Assembly: GCF_964340395.1 (NCBI RefSeq)
Contig: NC_135568.1
Location: forward strand, 3,212,501-3,276,500
Reading direction: 5' to 3'
Origin: Glandiceps talaboti
Lineage: Eukaryota > Hemichordata > Enteropneusta > Spengelidae
Length of the DNA: 64,000 nucleotides
The translations under genes and the position numbers were made by a program. This document shows positions 24,035-55,490 of the stretch, one piece after another. The notes beneath the pieces were generated by a model. The model made no database searches and had not been told where the DNA came from. It saw nothing but the letters and a program-made list of their open reading frames with translations. The stretch's first letter is position 1. Each line of letters opens with the position of its first letter.

Positions 24035-24405
24035 ACAGCTACCGGGGGGGGGGGCTATTCACCTTATTTGGGTATGTGTATATGCGCCGCCCTTTGGGGT
24101 GCGTTTTCTAGCCTTTGGCTTAAAATGGGGTCTGATTTTTTCAAACTGAAGAGTCTAAAATGGGGTCCACTTTGCATTATTTTCGATTTTACTTGAAAAT
24201 GTGGTCCATTGTCCTTTACCAAACCATAACTGCCATTAATTGTCTCAAAATATTGCGTCGTGGGGAAAATGTGTTTAGTTCTAAACTTTAATCTTTTAAA
24301 AGATTAAAATTATGGTCAAACTGGGTCTAAAATGGAACTGGGGTTTCCAGCACTGGCCACACACCCCTACCAGAGCTGACCACTGGTACCGTCCCTGGGT
24401 ACAGC
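24035..24405. mobile_element. Interspersed repeat element of unknown class
   Basis: Begins near a TACC-polyG run (24042-24053) and ends near GGTACCGTCCCTGGGTA. Inside, the phrase CTAAAATGGGGTC recurs, with variants near 24120, 24152 and 24330. The body ends in CACACACCCCTACCAGAGCT. G/C-rich ends and this kind of text are typical of high-copy non-autonomous elements in marine invertebrates. No transposase frame is present. Confidence 0.4.
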
Positions 24406-25226
24406 TAAAACAGACAGCGTTCGCCAGAACACATTTGCGATCAAAGTCGATTATTTTGCAAGTCAGGAGTTGGTTTACTTGAAAAATAACAACACTTTTA
24501 CAGCTGATTACAGCATGGTTGTCACGTATAGAGGGAAATCTAAAACGCTGAATTAATACTAAACAAAACCCTCTTCTCGGTCACAATATTGCCACGTCCA
24601 TCATTAAAAAAAAACATGTTACCTAGCAAGTAAAACGACAAACTCAACTTGCCAAACGATCAGCTCCTATCATTAGATGTGTATATATTTCATTATGTAC
24701 AGTCTTCTGGCAAACGCTCCCTGTTTTAGCTGTAAGTTGAGAAATGATGACAATGTTGTCGTAATATACAGTTACCTAACATTTGCGTTTAATGTTTATT
24801 ATCATGCAAAAAGAGTCGAAATGTTTAAATTGCTTGTTAATTAACTTCTAATTAACTGTACACACTACGTTACACTTGACCTTCTAATTAAACTAATTAA
24901 ACGACCATTAATTATAGTCATTAGTTTGATTGAGACATGTACACTTTTATTCTCAGAAAAAATCAAATTAAACTCATACATGTACTTTCTATAGGTCGAT
25001 TTCTTAAGGATAACACGAAATAAACACACGAAACAACTTTATTTGCAAATCAAAGATAAATCACTTGATTGCCAGACGTTTTAGTTGCAAAGTTGTGTTA
25101 AACACTCAGTATGACAGTAATATATTGACCATTTGATATCACATTATTTTGGCGAATTAAGTCAGTCATTAAAACTGCATTAGCTGTAACTGTAAACGTT
25201 TTTTTTTTAATGTTTTCTAGCTGTCA

Positions 25227-25335
25227 GGTACAATAACTTACTAGTAATATCATACACCCTGAACAGTATTGCATCACTTGTGTTAGGTACAATAACTTAC
25301 TCGTAATATCGTACACCATGAACAGTATTGCATCA
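25227..25335. repeat. 59-bp tandem duplication
   Basis: The block starting GGTACAATAACTTACT and ending CAGTATTGCATCA occurs at 25227 and again 59 bp later at 25286, with about four differences. A diverged copy in inverted orientation lies at 2.45 kb. Confidence 0.85.
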
Positions 25336-26134
25336 AATGTATTTCTTGTAGATGTATACACGCAATATCAAATCAAATTCATTTTGGGTCGGCTCCCAAA
25401 AATCAGCGTCCTCAGCGGCGATCACGATTTCAACCAGTTTCTGTACTGCTTGTGGATAATTTTTCGGCCACAAATTACCATATATTTATGTCTAGATATT
25501 GGTATTTTAATAATTTTCAGTGAATATATTGTGGTTGTCTGATCGAAAAATGATACTCCAGTAATAACTGGTACAGTTTAACAGGTGACACATACAAAGT
25601 CTAGATTTTGCTCAAGATTTAAACTTGCCACTACACTACCTACAGGTAAAATTGACCACTATTTAACCAATACAGTGTCTTTTTTATAAGTAATTGGCCA
25701 ACCTTTAGTGAACATGTCTTTGGTTTATTTGATGGAAAAAATGTCCCAGTAGCAGCTAGTGAAGGTTTAAATCTACTGGTTGATCAATTACAAATACTAG
25801 TTATCAAGGTTTGGGATATTGCGTGGGCGTGATTAAACAGAGAGGCTGATTGCGACTGTTGTAATTGGCAGAGTGTACACTTCAACAAATTAAATAGAAT
25901 GTAAGTAGGTCTGATCCGCCGAGCATTACAAAGGTTTTTGCAACCAATATGGCGCAGGTTGCATGACCGAATATATGTAAAGATAAATCTAGACAGGTGA
26001 TTGTCTTACTTGGATATGTCATCCTTGACCGTTTCGCTCAGACAAGAAAGAAAAAAGTTCACTATAATCATCATATTGCCTCCAAATTTGGTCCACCTTT
26101 GCATGAAAACATCCGACAAAATTCCTCTGTAAGA

Positions 26135-26213
26135 TACATTATGGCGTGCCGCCTTATCTCTCTCTCTCTCCATTCCCTGCACACGTGATCATACAGCGGC
26201 ACGCCATAATGTA
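26135..26213. repeat. Perfect 18-bp inverted repeat (hairpin 1)
   Basis: TACATTATGGCGTGCCGC at 26135-26152 and its exact reverse complement at 26196-26213, separated by a 43-bp loop that contains a short CT run. Confidence 0.9.
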
Positions 26214-26254
26214 GAACAGATTTGGACATGCTCATACACACACGCACGTCTCTT

Positions 26255-26366
26255 GTACGGCAACCGAGAAGGCTCATGATATCAATAAAACCTTTTCTTC
26301 ATTTTTTTTCGGTTTTCTTTTAACAAAATTGATTCGTGATATGATGAGCCTTCTCGGCTGCCGTAC
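26255..26366. repeat. 29-bp inverted repeat (hairpin 2)
   Basis: Left arm 26255-26283 starts GTACGGCAACCGAGAAGGCT. Right arm 26338-26366 is its reverse complement with two mismatches. The 54-bp loop is AT-rich. It lies 41 bp right of hairpin 1. Confidence 0.9.
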
Positions 26367-29079
26367 CCATGCGATGAAGACAACACTAAATAATTTATAT
26401 TTCATTGACTTTAATTATAAACGGTAATAATACATGTTTTCAGCTAGAGATTGACATGAATTAAATATCGTATTCTGATCACTTTTGCAAACAAAGTTAC
26501 ATTACAATGTTGACAATGTTTGAAAATACTGAATAGGATATTTCAATACAACGACAATCCAGAAATTAGCCAATAACTCAAATCAAGGAAATATGTAATA
26601 TATGGAATAATCATTCTTTCATAAATATCAATTATTTCATGGGCTATATAAATCAATAACCTCTAAATATACAAGATAAACAATATCGTACAAATTGTAA
26701 ACAATTTGTATCATGTAAAGTGATGGGTAAATGGTTTTACACGCATGCGTAGGGTACATCAATACATGTATTTCTGTTTAATGTGTGTACAGAACTTGTG
26801 GAAAGTGGAAAACTGGACAGCTGTTTCTATATTTGCAGATAAAGAAAACGAAGAAAACGGCATGAAAGATTGCAACCATTTAAAGTTATTTCACTACTAT
26901 CAATCAAACTGCGAAACTTCTCCTTAAAGAAACGTATTCAAGCGCTAGCTAAGCTTTTGCCCATTTTTTTTAATTTCAGGCACTGTCTCTTAATATATTT
27001 GTTAGCAAAGTTATTTCTTCCTAGAGTTAGTTTGGAATAAGAGCAGAGGTACATGGTGACTTCACCCGAACACATCAAACATTAGTGGTTAGTGAGCATT
27101 GGTTACATACAACTGTGGAATTTAAATCTATTTTGGAAACTTTATTCTGGGTCTTATACCGCCACATGTCGATTCGGACTTTGATTCATGTAAGCACGTA
27201 GTTAAAGAAACAAAAGACGCCAAATCCTAACTATTTGATTCATTTATTTTTTTAGTGTGTAAGAAACAATCAAAGAAGTAACAGAAGTTAAGACTGCAAG
27301 ACCATGTAAAGCGTCGCCGTCGTCGATGTACTTGACTTTGCACGCCATATGCAAGTTAGGAATAAATTTCTGTTTGGATAGCTGCTTCTATTTTTGGCAC
27401 AGTACAGTCACAGGTAAGGTGTTAGTACTTTTACCATTTCATAGGAGAAAACAAATTATGCCCAAGTTCAAAGAAAAATACAAGTTTAAATTAAAGTTTA
27501 CATCGGAAATACGAACTGTAGCTGAAAATGGGGACAGGCAACATTCATATAAAACATCAAATGTCGTACTTGGAGACAGCTTTCTTGAATATAAAAATTA
27601 AAAGTTGCTCCGACCCCCACCCATCTGAAATCAACTAGTGCAAAATCCGAGGCTGTATAGCATTCAATAAGCCAATCCATGGAGTATCGTTGTCTTCTCG
27701 AATTTAATATCTTGTCAAGAATCAAGAGTATATCGTCCTCGCATTTTGCATTGTATACCCGCAACCGCAGCCACAACAAGGAAAGATAAATATGCTGAAT
27801 ATAATTAGTTTGTCATATTTACGGTTATCAAGTATTTCTTCTTTTGATAAATATATATATTGCGACCTGTCATCTATAACCAAATCTCATTTTTCGACAA
27901 ACAATCTTCTACGAATTTGCAATATGAAAATGTGCTTTATTTATTTATCATGGTATCATGGATATTTGTCCATTGTGTTGTCAAGTAATTTCAAGCAGAT
28001 GTAAGTGTTGTGTAAAAGTTGTGGAAAGGCCTTGAAATCCCTAGTTGTTTTTTGTTTTAGCTATTAAGCTGAGTCACACGATACTAAAAGTACATACACA
28101 CACTTTAGATTTACTGCTGACTGTCAAAGTATGTCATGGATATGCATGCATAGTTATTTGCGTTCAAAACGAGGCTTGTGACGTGCACAACGATTTCAAA
28201 GCGAGGCTTGTGACGAAAACGATTGATGGCCTCCATTAATCATAACTATAAGGTATTGTGATTATAAACGTTTATTGTTCGTCGGTTCGATTGATCAAAA
28301 TAATCACGAGGCTATAGCTAACACTGTTTAATAGCTAGGTTACGTTTTTGATTTGAAAAATGAAATCTACATGCGATACCTACGCATTTGATAAATAATA
28401 GTTAAATATTATGAAGCAATCATTGAAGCCCGACCCTTCAACACAAAATTGATTATTAGACATAGCAAACAAATTTACAGGACATGATGGTACCATAAGT
28501 TGATGTATAATACCAGTTAAGTAGGAGAAGATGACGTATTTGTCGTTATTAACGCATGCGCAACAAAGTAAAAATTGTATAATTAAGCACAGATCGCCTT
28601 CAAGATTATCTTTTGAGATTGTTAAAGTCACTTTGCTTGTAAAGCTGAACGGTTATGACACCCCACTGCCCTCTGCCTTTGACTGCATTTGTCATTACAG
28701 ACACTTGCTTTTTCAACTAGCTAGTACATACGTGTAATGGCTAATAGTTGTAATATAAAGTTTACCGTTAAAGGCAGTTTGTGAATAACAATGACATTTT
28801 TAGTAAATGAGTTTAGTTATACATCTAAAATGTATACAAAGATCAATATTAAAATATAGTTATAGATAAATAAGTAATAATCATAACCCTTACACAGGAG
28901 TGTCTATACTGGTGTTATTCCTGAAATCAAAATGTCCCATTGTCGTGTAATTTTACCTTCTACAGATGTATTTCGTGATTCCATAAATGGGCAATTACTT
29001 GATTGAAGCGAGTATTAATATCAAGTATGAGCGTCCACTGTGATAACATTCAGTCAAGTGCTCAAAATTGACAATGGCT

Positions 29080-29372
29080 TCACCATAATCCGTTATGATT
29101 GGTTTATCTTCTAGATGACGTTATAACCTTAAACTATTGTGATTGGTCAGTGATATATCTTTAACATGACCACATGATCGTAAACTACCCAGATTGGTTA
29201 AAGTGTTACATCCTCTTTATGATGGCATTACAATATACTATCATGATTGGTTACTATGCTATGTCCTCTAGATGACGTCATCACCATAAATCATTATGAT
29301 TGGTTAAAGTGTAATATACTCCAGATGACGTCATGACCATAAAAGATCATGATTGGCTATATCTAGAGCTCT
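29080..29372. repeat. Six-unit 53-bp tandem array with CCAAT and CRE-like motifs
   Basis: GATTGG (inverted CCAAT box) occurs at 29097, 29141, 29192, 29245, 29298 and 29351, giving spacings of 44, 51, 53, 53 and 53 bp. The last units also share GTAATATACT-like text, a GATGACGTCAT core (29271-29281 and 29324-29334; a GATGACGTTAT variant near 29114) and a CACCATAA or GACCATAA end. The left units are more decayed than the right ones. Confidence 0.85.
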
Positions 29373-30439
29373 GGTGATCGTGTTCTGTACTGTAAAATGC
29401 AATGGCGGTAGATTGTGCACAGTGGTTGTTTTGAGCATGTCACTGGTTAATAAAAAGGATATACTGTGACAGGCAACAAGAGGATGACGAACCTTGATCG
29501 ATGTTGCAATTGTGGTAAATTTGGGGAAAATATGCTCAAAAATCGACAATTTCCAATAAATTTTAAACAAAATTACAAAAGGGTCGTTCGTAAATCTTTC
29601 AAAATTTATCATTAATTTGTACAAATCATCGGAACAGAACCATATCAACCAGTGATATGATTTATCTAAGCTAGATGGAAACCTTCACAGCAAATACTAA
29701 ACCTTTACTGTCAGCTCTCTATACTTTGAAATTAATTATCACAAAATTAAAACAATTGGTTTGATTGGGCTTCTTCTTCCTTTAAATTTTAGCCGAATAA
29801 AAAAGTTTCCAAATTGTATTTATCGGGGACCAGCCCTGTGAAGGTGAAGAACGATACTGCATAAAGTGATTTTGTTTGTCGTGATGTGAAATGTAACAGT
29901 TTGCAATTCATGGAACTACAATCGTTTTTACTGGTTTGTGACTTTTTTCTGATTGCACCATTTGTGCATTGCCATGGACATTATTATCCCAAAGATAATA
30001 TTACATGATCAACAATTACTATCTATCCATAGCTACATTTACCGTATCCTGATTAATATGTAATTTCCAATAAATATATTGTCATATTTTCTTTCCCATC
30101 TTTGTAATTCCAAATCTACAAGTCGTCACCTCCCCTGTTGATCATACCAATTATAGGCTTCATTATCCAGAGGCATTCAAAATTGCCTATTTGATACTGG
30201 AACTGTCGGTGCCTTTGATCTCCAATTGGTGCCTATCATCAAATTCATGACTCTCTTTGCACTGCTTCCATGGAAGAGATTAATCATCGCCTCTAAATGA
30301 TTTTAGAGCCTTGACAATCTTCGGTCATGATCGCATTTCGTCATCAGGCTTGACTAGAATACAATTGATGAAACACTACTCATCATTTCTGACTATTACT
30401 GTCTTAGCCTTTAAGCTAATCATGTCAATACTGCCATGA

Positions 30440-49028
<18,589 letters not shown>

Positions 49029-49798
49029 AGCTGATAGTCTCTTCCATTTGGGCTTCATTGGCAATAGAGTATAATTAGTTGATTCAGACAAACCTACCGT
49101 CTCATCATCCAGAGATAATAACATTCTAAACAGGATTCAATGCAATGTATGTATGTATGAGATGGGTAATGTACGACAGGTGTTACGTCGTTTGCTGTAT
49201 TCAGCTCATGAATATTCATTAGTTGTATTGTTATTCAAACAACAGGAGTAGTAGTTCACTTTTGCTCACGTGACATGCATGATATATGCAACCTTCATCA
49301 TTATTATTGATGGCCGAGTTCGGGTGATGTACTCGGTTCGACATATGTTGACTTCGAGTGATGTACTCGATTTGATATTTGAATCAACGAAAGTCAAAGA
49401 GGATCATTATGAAATAAACTAACATGTAGACACAGAGATGGCCGGGAGGAAAGAATGACGGTGATAGAGGAGGCAGTGAAAGCCTGGAGAAAGGACGCCT
49501 GTCGATGGAATGGCTATATCGTAAACAGACTGACATGTACAGAAAGTCCCACCCTTAACTTTACACTCACTGTTGTTAATACTGTATTTGTGGCATTGCC
49601 TGGACGTGGTGTAAACAAGCTGCCGAAATGATACTTGATAGTTCACCCGAATATCGACATATCATATCAGTTTCACTTTTGAATTTGACATGAACATTTC
49701 GTATAATACATTAAACTTACGTCTTTCTAATACACATAAAAAGGTCGGAGTTCGCTAGCGGGCTCTTTCATGACTCTTTTGTAGAACATGTGTATGTG

Positions 49799-50050
49799 TG
49801 GGGGGGGGTGTAGATAGGTAGGTAGGTAGGTGGGTATGTATGTATGTATGTATGTATGTATGTATGTATGTATGTATGTATGTATGTATGTATGTATGTA
49901 TGTATGTATGTATGTATGTATGTGTGTATGTATGTATGTATGTATGTATGTATGTATGTGTGTATGTATGTGTGTGTGTATGTATGTATGTATGTATGCA
50001 TGTATGTATGTATGTATGTATGTATGTATGTATGTATGCATATGTGTGTG
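49799..50050. repeat. (TATG)n microsatellite with (TAGG)n and TGTG variants
   Basis: A polyG run is followed by TAGG units and about 210 bp of TATG. On the minus strand this is CATA, the same motif as the tracts at 2.7, 11.1, 33.1, 38.8 and 48.1 kb. Confidence 0.97.
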
Positions 50051-52494
50051 TCTTTGTATATGTGTACTCAGCTGCTGTACATGTTGTTTGTGAGAAAGGT
50101 ACAAATATTGGTGGGCCCTTATCATAAATAATGCCAACTTGTCTAATCGTAGTTGATCTTTGCACTTTATGACTATCACCTCAACATTAAGGCCATCTGT
50201 GAAGCAATAAAATAACATATAACAATCGTTGATAGGTGAAATATACACTAGTTAATTATGCATATACATATATATATGGAACAAACAATTTGCATCGGCT
50301 TCTTTGATCATACAGTTTTCTAAAGAGATCCCGGAATGTTACGGAAGATTAACAAAGTGATGGTGTATACTGGTGGTGAAAGGAATGAATGAAACAATTG
50401 GATTTTATCATTAACAGATAACATAGCCGTCAGGGGAGATTACGCTAGAGGCGTTTACTTTAAAAACTATCATTTACCATAAAATATACAATATATAATG
50501 AAAATGAATTATTGTCATTTTTTAAATAATATAACGATGAATATTAATACAATGATATGTATTTCATTTTATTTCTGTTTATTTAAAATAGCAGATATCG
50601 AGGCATGTGGTTAAACTTTCAATACAAAAGAAAATAAGAACAGCATCCTAACAATGTATTGAGGGTACAAAATAATCTATTCTATAGAGCTTCCTGAGTG
50701 ACACCAGCATATAGGAATCCCCCCAATGATAATTAAATGAGCTAAGTGAAACAGGCCACATTTTATGCAAGTTCTTACAAAACATTGTATAATTCAAATG
50801 ATTCAAAGTTCATGTTAAAATGGCGGAGAGTTTTGATGCTAGAGTTGAGAAAGTGTCTATTTGAATAATTAACATTATTCTAACCAAGCAGTATATGTCG
50901 GTTGAAAGTAAAATGACCCCGCTGTATGATGGAACATTAATGGCGTTTTACAAGGTCACAACATGCACTTTACGTAAGCCATTATCTCGCAAAAAGAGGA
51001 GTTGAAATTACATTTATCCTGGAAACTGTTTGCCCAGAGTCACGTATGAGTCATAAGCTGTATTTAAACGGTGTAAATGGATATTGTTTGTATACGGATG
51101 AGTACTGATGTCTAAATGTAACAGGAGTCAAAATGTCGTAACAAATAACTATCGAGCGAGTAGAGCTACATGTATACTCGAGGCAAGATTTGTCATATTG
51201 GCGAACAGCACAACATCCCATAGGAGACGTGATTTGCCTGTCGCAAATCGTCCTGTTGTTGTAGGTAGAATTGACCGACTTGCATGACAGTAACTTTGGT
51301 CATAGGGATATGAAAACACTTTTAAATTTTAGCTTTATTCTTTCAATTTATAAACACGAACTTGGACAATGATATTTTCAAGTTCAAAAACACAGTAGTA
51401 AGAGTTGTTTCACTCGTCAAATATCCAAAATTAATGTTCCGTTTCTCATCCATATGTCCTGATATGAACAATATCCCAACTGCACGTACATCATTTTACG
51501 GCTAACACATGTCACAAAAAAATTTCAAACATCAATTGATACGATAAATTCTTGTAATATGACTGCTTTTGTTGTTGTTGCTGCTGCTGTTGTCGTTGTT
51601 GCCATGGTTACACTCCTTTGTTATTGACCTAAGCGACCGTTTCAAGGTCAACGTGTTGGAATAATGACAGGTTATATCTCTAAATTGCCTTCGTTTCAAA
51701 ATAACTCCAACGTCGTTTCACCATTTTATAAACTAATATTGTATCTATTGTTCTATTAAGTTGAAACTTGTTGATAGGGCTCTGGAGTATCATAACATGA
51801 ATATTATAGGCTGGTCGAGTCGTTTTCTATCTTCAGAAATGCATATTACCATTACTTTTACAAGTTTATATTAATTTGATTTTTTTTATGAATCTATAGA
51901 TGACAGTTGTTTGTTAACAAAAGTTTTGTAAAAGGTATAGATATGTCAGCTCTTGTGTCAGAAGAATGGTGCACGTGTTACCAGTTCACATGTATTTGAT
52001 TCATATTTTTAGTAATTGATCGCTCAGGTGGAATTAATTATACGATACATCATTGTTTACGTACATGGGTGGGGTAATGTTACCCGGGAACGTCCAGTCT
52101 TATAAAAGGTTCAACTATGATGTCACATATGATCATATCATTAGTAAAAGTACAGATGGAATACATTGTTAGTGAAACATCGTAAATATGAGAAAAGGCA
52201 GTGACTCAACACCTTTCGATGTTTTACTCACTGTTAGAATGTGTTCTTTGTTTCACGCTGACCTTAGTGTCAGAGCTGTCAACCAAACACTTCCTTTGAT
52301 TGACAGCTGCACTGCCGATCATATTGTGTAGTTGTCACAGTGTCTGGGCTTAAAATAGATGTTTAGCAATGTAGTCTTGTAATGTTAATCATATCTGTTG
52401 CACGCAACATATTTTATGTGACAATCATTTCGAAATGTATTAGTAGTAGTAATTAAATGTATATGCTATGTAAGTTTACATACAAACATACACG

Positions 52495-52554
<60 letters not shown>

Positions 52555-52637
52555 CCTAGCTCTAATATATCCATCCATCCACCCATCCATCCATCCGTCC
52601 GTCCGTCCGTCAATCCATCTAAATATCTACCTATCTG

Positions 52638-52703
<66 letters not shown>

Positions 52704-52773
52704 TATCTATCTATCTATCTATCTATCTGTCTGTCTGTCTGTCTACCTACCTATCTATCTATCTATCTATCTA
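52495..52773. repeat. (AT)n / (CCAT)n / (AT)n / (CTAT)n compound microsatellite
   Basis: Blocks: TA 52497-52552, CCAT and CCGT 52568-52612, TA 52644-52701, CTAT and CTGT 52703-52773. Confidence 0.97.
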
Positions 52774-53254
52774 AGGTGAAGGTCGAGGCAATGATGATCG
52801 ATACGCCTGATAAGGAGTACACTTAGTATATGAAGTCAATGTATAGAAACGTCACTTGGGTCATCAAATTATGACTACAATACAGACCATATGGATTGCA
52901 TTAATTCACTGACATTGTTGGACGTGACAAGATGTGACATTCGAATCCACTTACTTTTATTTATAAATTACTTGTCCCACTTCACCATTATTACCAGAAA
53001 GGAATGTATCGATTTAAAATCATACATGTCCTTGAATAGTGTCATATTTTCAATAGCCAGGTCACATCAGGTGAGAGACACGTTGTGCTTAGTTAACCTG
53101 TGATGCACATATTCATCGTTTAATGTTCAGTGGTAATATACATGTTGGTCATTTCTCCTCATTCTTGTTCAATTCTCCAAACTCAGACTCTTTCCTACTA
53201 CGCCTCTACTCCCAGATCTGCTCTACTCACTCACATCCGATTGCAATCACTAGC

Positions 53255-53380
53255 ACACACATGCGCACGCACGCACGCACACGCACGTACACACACATAC
53301 ACGCGCGCGCGCACGCGCACACACACACACACACGCGCACACACACGCACGCACGCACACACCCAGAGGCACGCATACAC
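53255..53380. repeat. CA/CG alternating purine-pyrimidine tract
   Basis: About 125 bp dominated by CA and CG dinucleotides (ACGCACGCAC, CGCGCGCGCA), with short breaks. Alternating purine-pyrimidine runs of this kind can adopt Z-DNA. Confidence 0.85.
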
Positions 53381-53429
53381 ACGCATTGGCGCGCACTTAT
53401 ACACACACACTCATTTACTACACTCGCCA

Positions 53430-53535
53430 TCAACTCACTAACTCACGCACTCATCCACTAACTCACCCACTCACTCACTCACTCACTCACTCACTCACTC
53501 ACTCACTCACTCATTCATTCACTCACTCACTCACC
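53430..53535. repeat. (CTCA)n microsatellite
   Basis: About 100 bp of CTCA with ATTC variants. Confidence 0.95.
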
Positions 53536-53890
53536 TGTCCATCCATCTATCCGCCCATTAACTGATTCAATCGTTCACCCATCGTATTTACACCGATAAA
53601 CAATTCTCTTACGTTCAATGTTGGAAAATAGAATAAAAATGGATATAACCAAAAGAAACACAAAAAGCAAAACACCTTACTTTAAAGTCTCCAGTTTTCC
53701 AAGCTGAACAAAACGCCTTTTCTTATAATGGCCATATGGATGCGGATTGAGTATTTATTTTGAACTTTTAATTTATAAAACAGTTTCATCATGGTTTCCT
53801 ACTTCAAAAATCAAAGTGAAACAACGTAGACCAAATCTGTGTTTGTAACTCAATACATTGCAAAAAGCAAAAAGCTATTTCAAAAAGTGC

Positions 53891-53990
53891 AAATTTTTGT
53901 TATTGTACGTACAAACCAGGACTTCGTATCACGTTGATTTTTTAAGTAGGATGCCATGATAAAGTTTTATCATTTAAAATCCAATATGGT
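53891..53990 (+). repeat. Dispersed repeat, copy 2 of 2 (with 42841-43005)
   Basis: TTTTGTTATTGTACGTACAA, CAGGACTTCGTATCACG, TTGATTTTTTAAGTAGGATG and CCATGATAAAG in the same order as at 42.85 kb. Here the right half of the palindrome is decayed. Confidence 0.6.
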
Positions 53991-55471
53991 CACTTTATGT
54001 ATCGTATTCCAACGATCATGGTAAAAATGAAACATGAGAATAGCACCGAATTGAATGAAATATTGAAGTTATTAAGTCGACATCAATAAGGTTGAAAATA
54101 CACATTTTATGAAGTACAATAAGTGGTCATCACAATTGACAATAGAGTCCAAATTACGTGTTAACATTTCGTGAATATTATCTGGAGAAACTGACCCAAA
54201 TTTAGGACTCCATGACATTGCGTATTGTTCAGATAATTCTAATATGACGTATGGTGACCTTGAAAATAAATGGTATTAGCAATTCAAAGTGATATAAATT
54301 ATACATAGATGACTTGTTTAGTATGCCTGAACCCATAACAGGGGCACAGCTAGTGTTGTTTTGTATTATACCAGTCGTAAATTAACACACCTGTTTCCAA
54401 ATTAATGAGAATGCAATGATATATACGTTCCGTCTTAGCCTCGGGGCACTACCTCCAAATAGACCTCAAAACAAAATGTCACAATACTGAATTATGTTTG
54501 TTTCCAATTATTTATTATTATTTGCATGGTAACCGTTCTGCTTTTAGTAAACATATCAATGAATTGTGTGTTTACCCTGTCCTTGGTTGGTATACAGCTG
54601 TTGAGAACGTGTCCGCGTACATACGAGAATAGATACAAAACCTTGCAAGCAACCGTGTCTAATTTACCGTTCTGAAAGGACAATACACGTAACTCACTCT
54701 CCATAAAGTCCTAGGTATAACACTTTGTCGGGAAATAACAATGGGACATAGGTGTGGTTTGTTTTACTTTTGGTACGTTTCTTTGCGTTAAGGGAACCCA
54801 GAAACCTGACTTTCGATTCACGAATCCTGCAGTGCTCAACCTCTGAATTCGTAATAAAAATTAATCTGGTTAGGAGATACCTGCTGTAAACTGAGGTGTG
54901 TGTGTGTGGGGGGGGTGTTATGGATGCTTCATACCTCTTGCCCCAACAATACCTTGTTCCCCTTTGAGAAAGCACCTGCTTTCTTGCCATATCAATAAAA
55001 TCTTTTAACCAAAGTTTAAAGCGAAACAAAGGAAAACGAAAGTATGTTGAATACTGTTACGTACCTTTCTAGAGGGCGCCATAACATCGTATTCCATGGT
55101 TCTACAGAGGATGAAACGTTGCATAGACAAGGGGTAATTTTATATAGGTGTTAGTAGGGGTGAAGGAGTGATTGTACGTCTTATGTACGTAGGATAAATT
55201 TCATCACAATTATTTCTCCAAGATATCTCGAATGAAAACATACATTTAGAAATGTCTGTCTCCAACAGTGCATATTTTCTAAACACTGCCATGTATTTAA
55301 GATTTGCTTGTTCTGTAACCTCAGGCAAAATTTGAACCAAGATCGTGTTCCAATCAACCTAATAGGGAACTTGCAATCCAGACTGAGCATGCTCAGATGC
55401 AAAGGACTATGGGATTTTCTGTAGTTATTGCCAAAACTAATCTGGAGCTATCGATTAAATAAACCTCTTAC

Positions 55472-55490
55472 AATGGTCAGGGTGACCATT
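55472..55490. promoter_or_regulatory. 19-bp palindrome with GGTCAnnnTGACC core
   Basis: AATGGTCAGGGTGACCATT is a perfect inverted repeat with a 3-base spacer. The core fits the spacing and half-sites of steroid-receptor response elements. No gene start is adjacent, so function is unsupported. Confidence 0.25.

Larger units (their letters stand above)
15865..30439. other. Intergenic region between receptor genes 1 and 2
   Basis: No exon that I can support. Contents listed separately: GTCT microsatellite (19.5 kb), SINE tail (20.7 kb), perfect hairpin (21.8 kb), 3 x 18-bp repeat (23.35 kb), interspersed repeat (24.0-24.4 kb), 59-bp tandem duplication (25.2 kb), double hairpin (26.1-26.4 kb), and a 53-bp array (29.1-29.4 kb). 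AGATTC units repeat four times at about 22290-22318. The remaining stretches, such as 16.0-18.7, 22.4-23.3 and 26.4-29.0 kb, are AT-rich with only short open frames. Confidence 0.55.

Noticed and set aside
54694-55029. 111-codon minus-strand frame
   Set aside because: Mixed composition but no domain, no signal peptide and no splice context. It crosses a short GT/G run, so chance is likelier.
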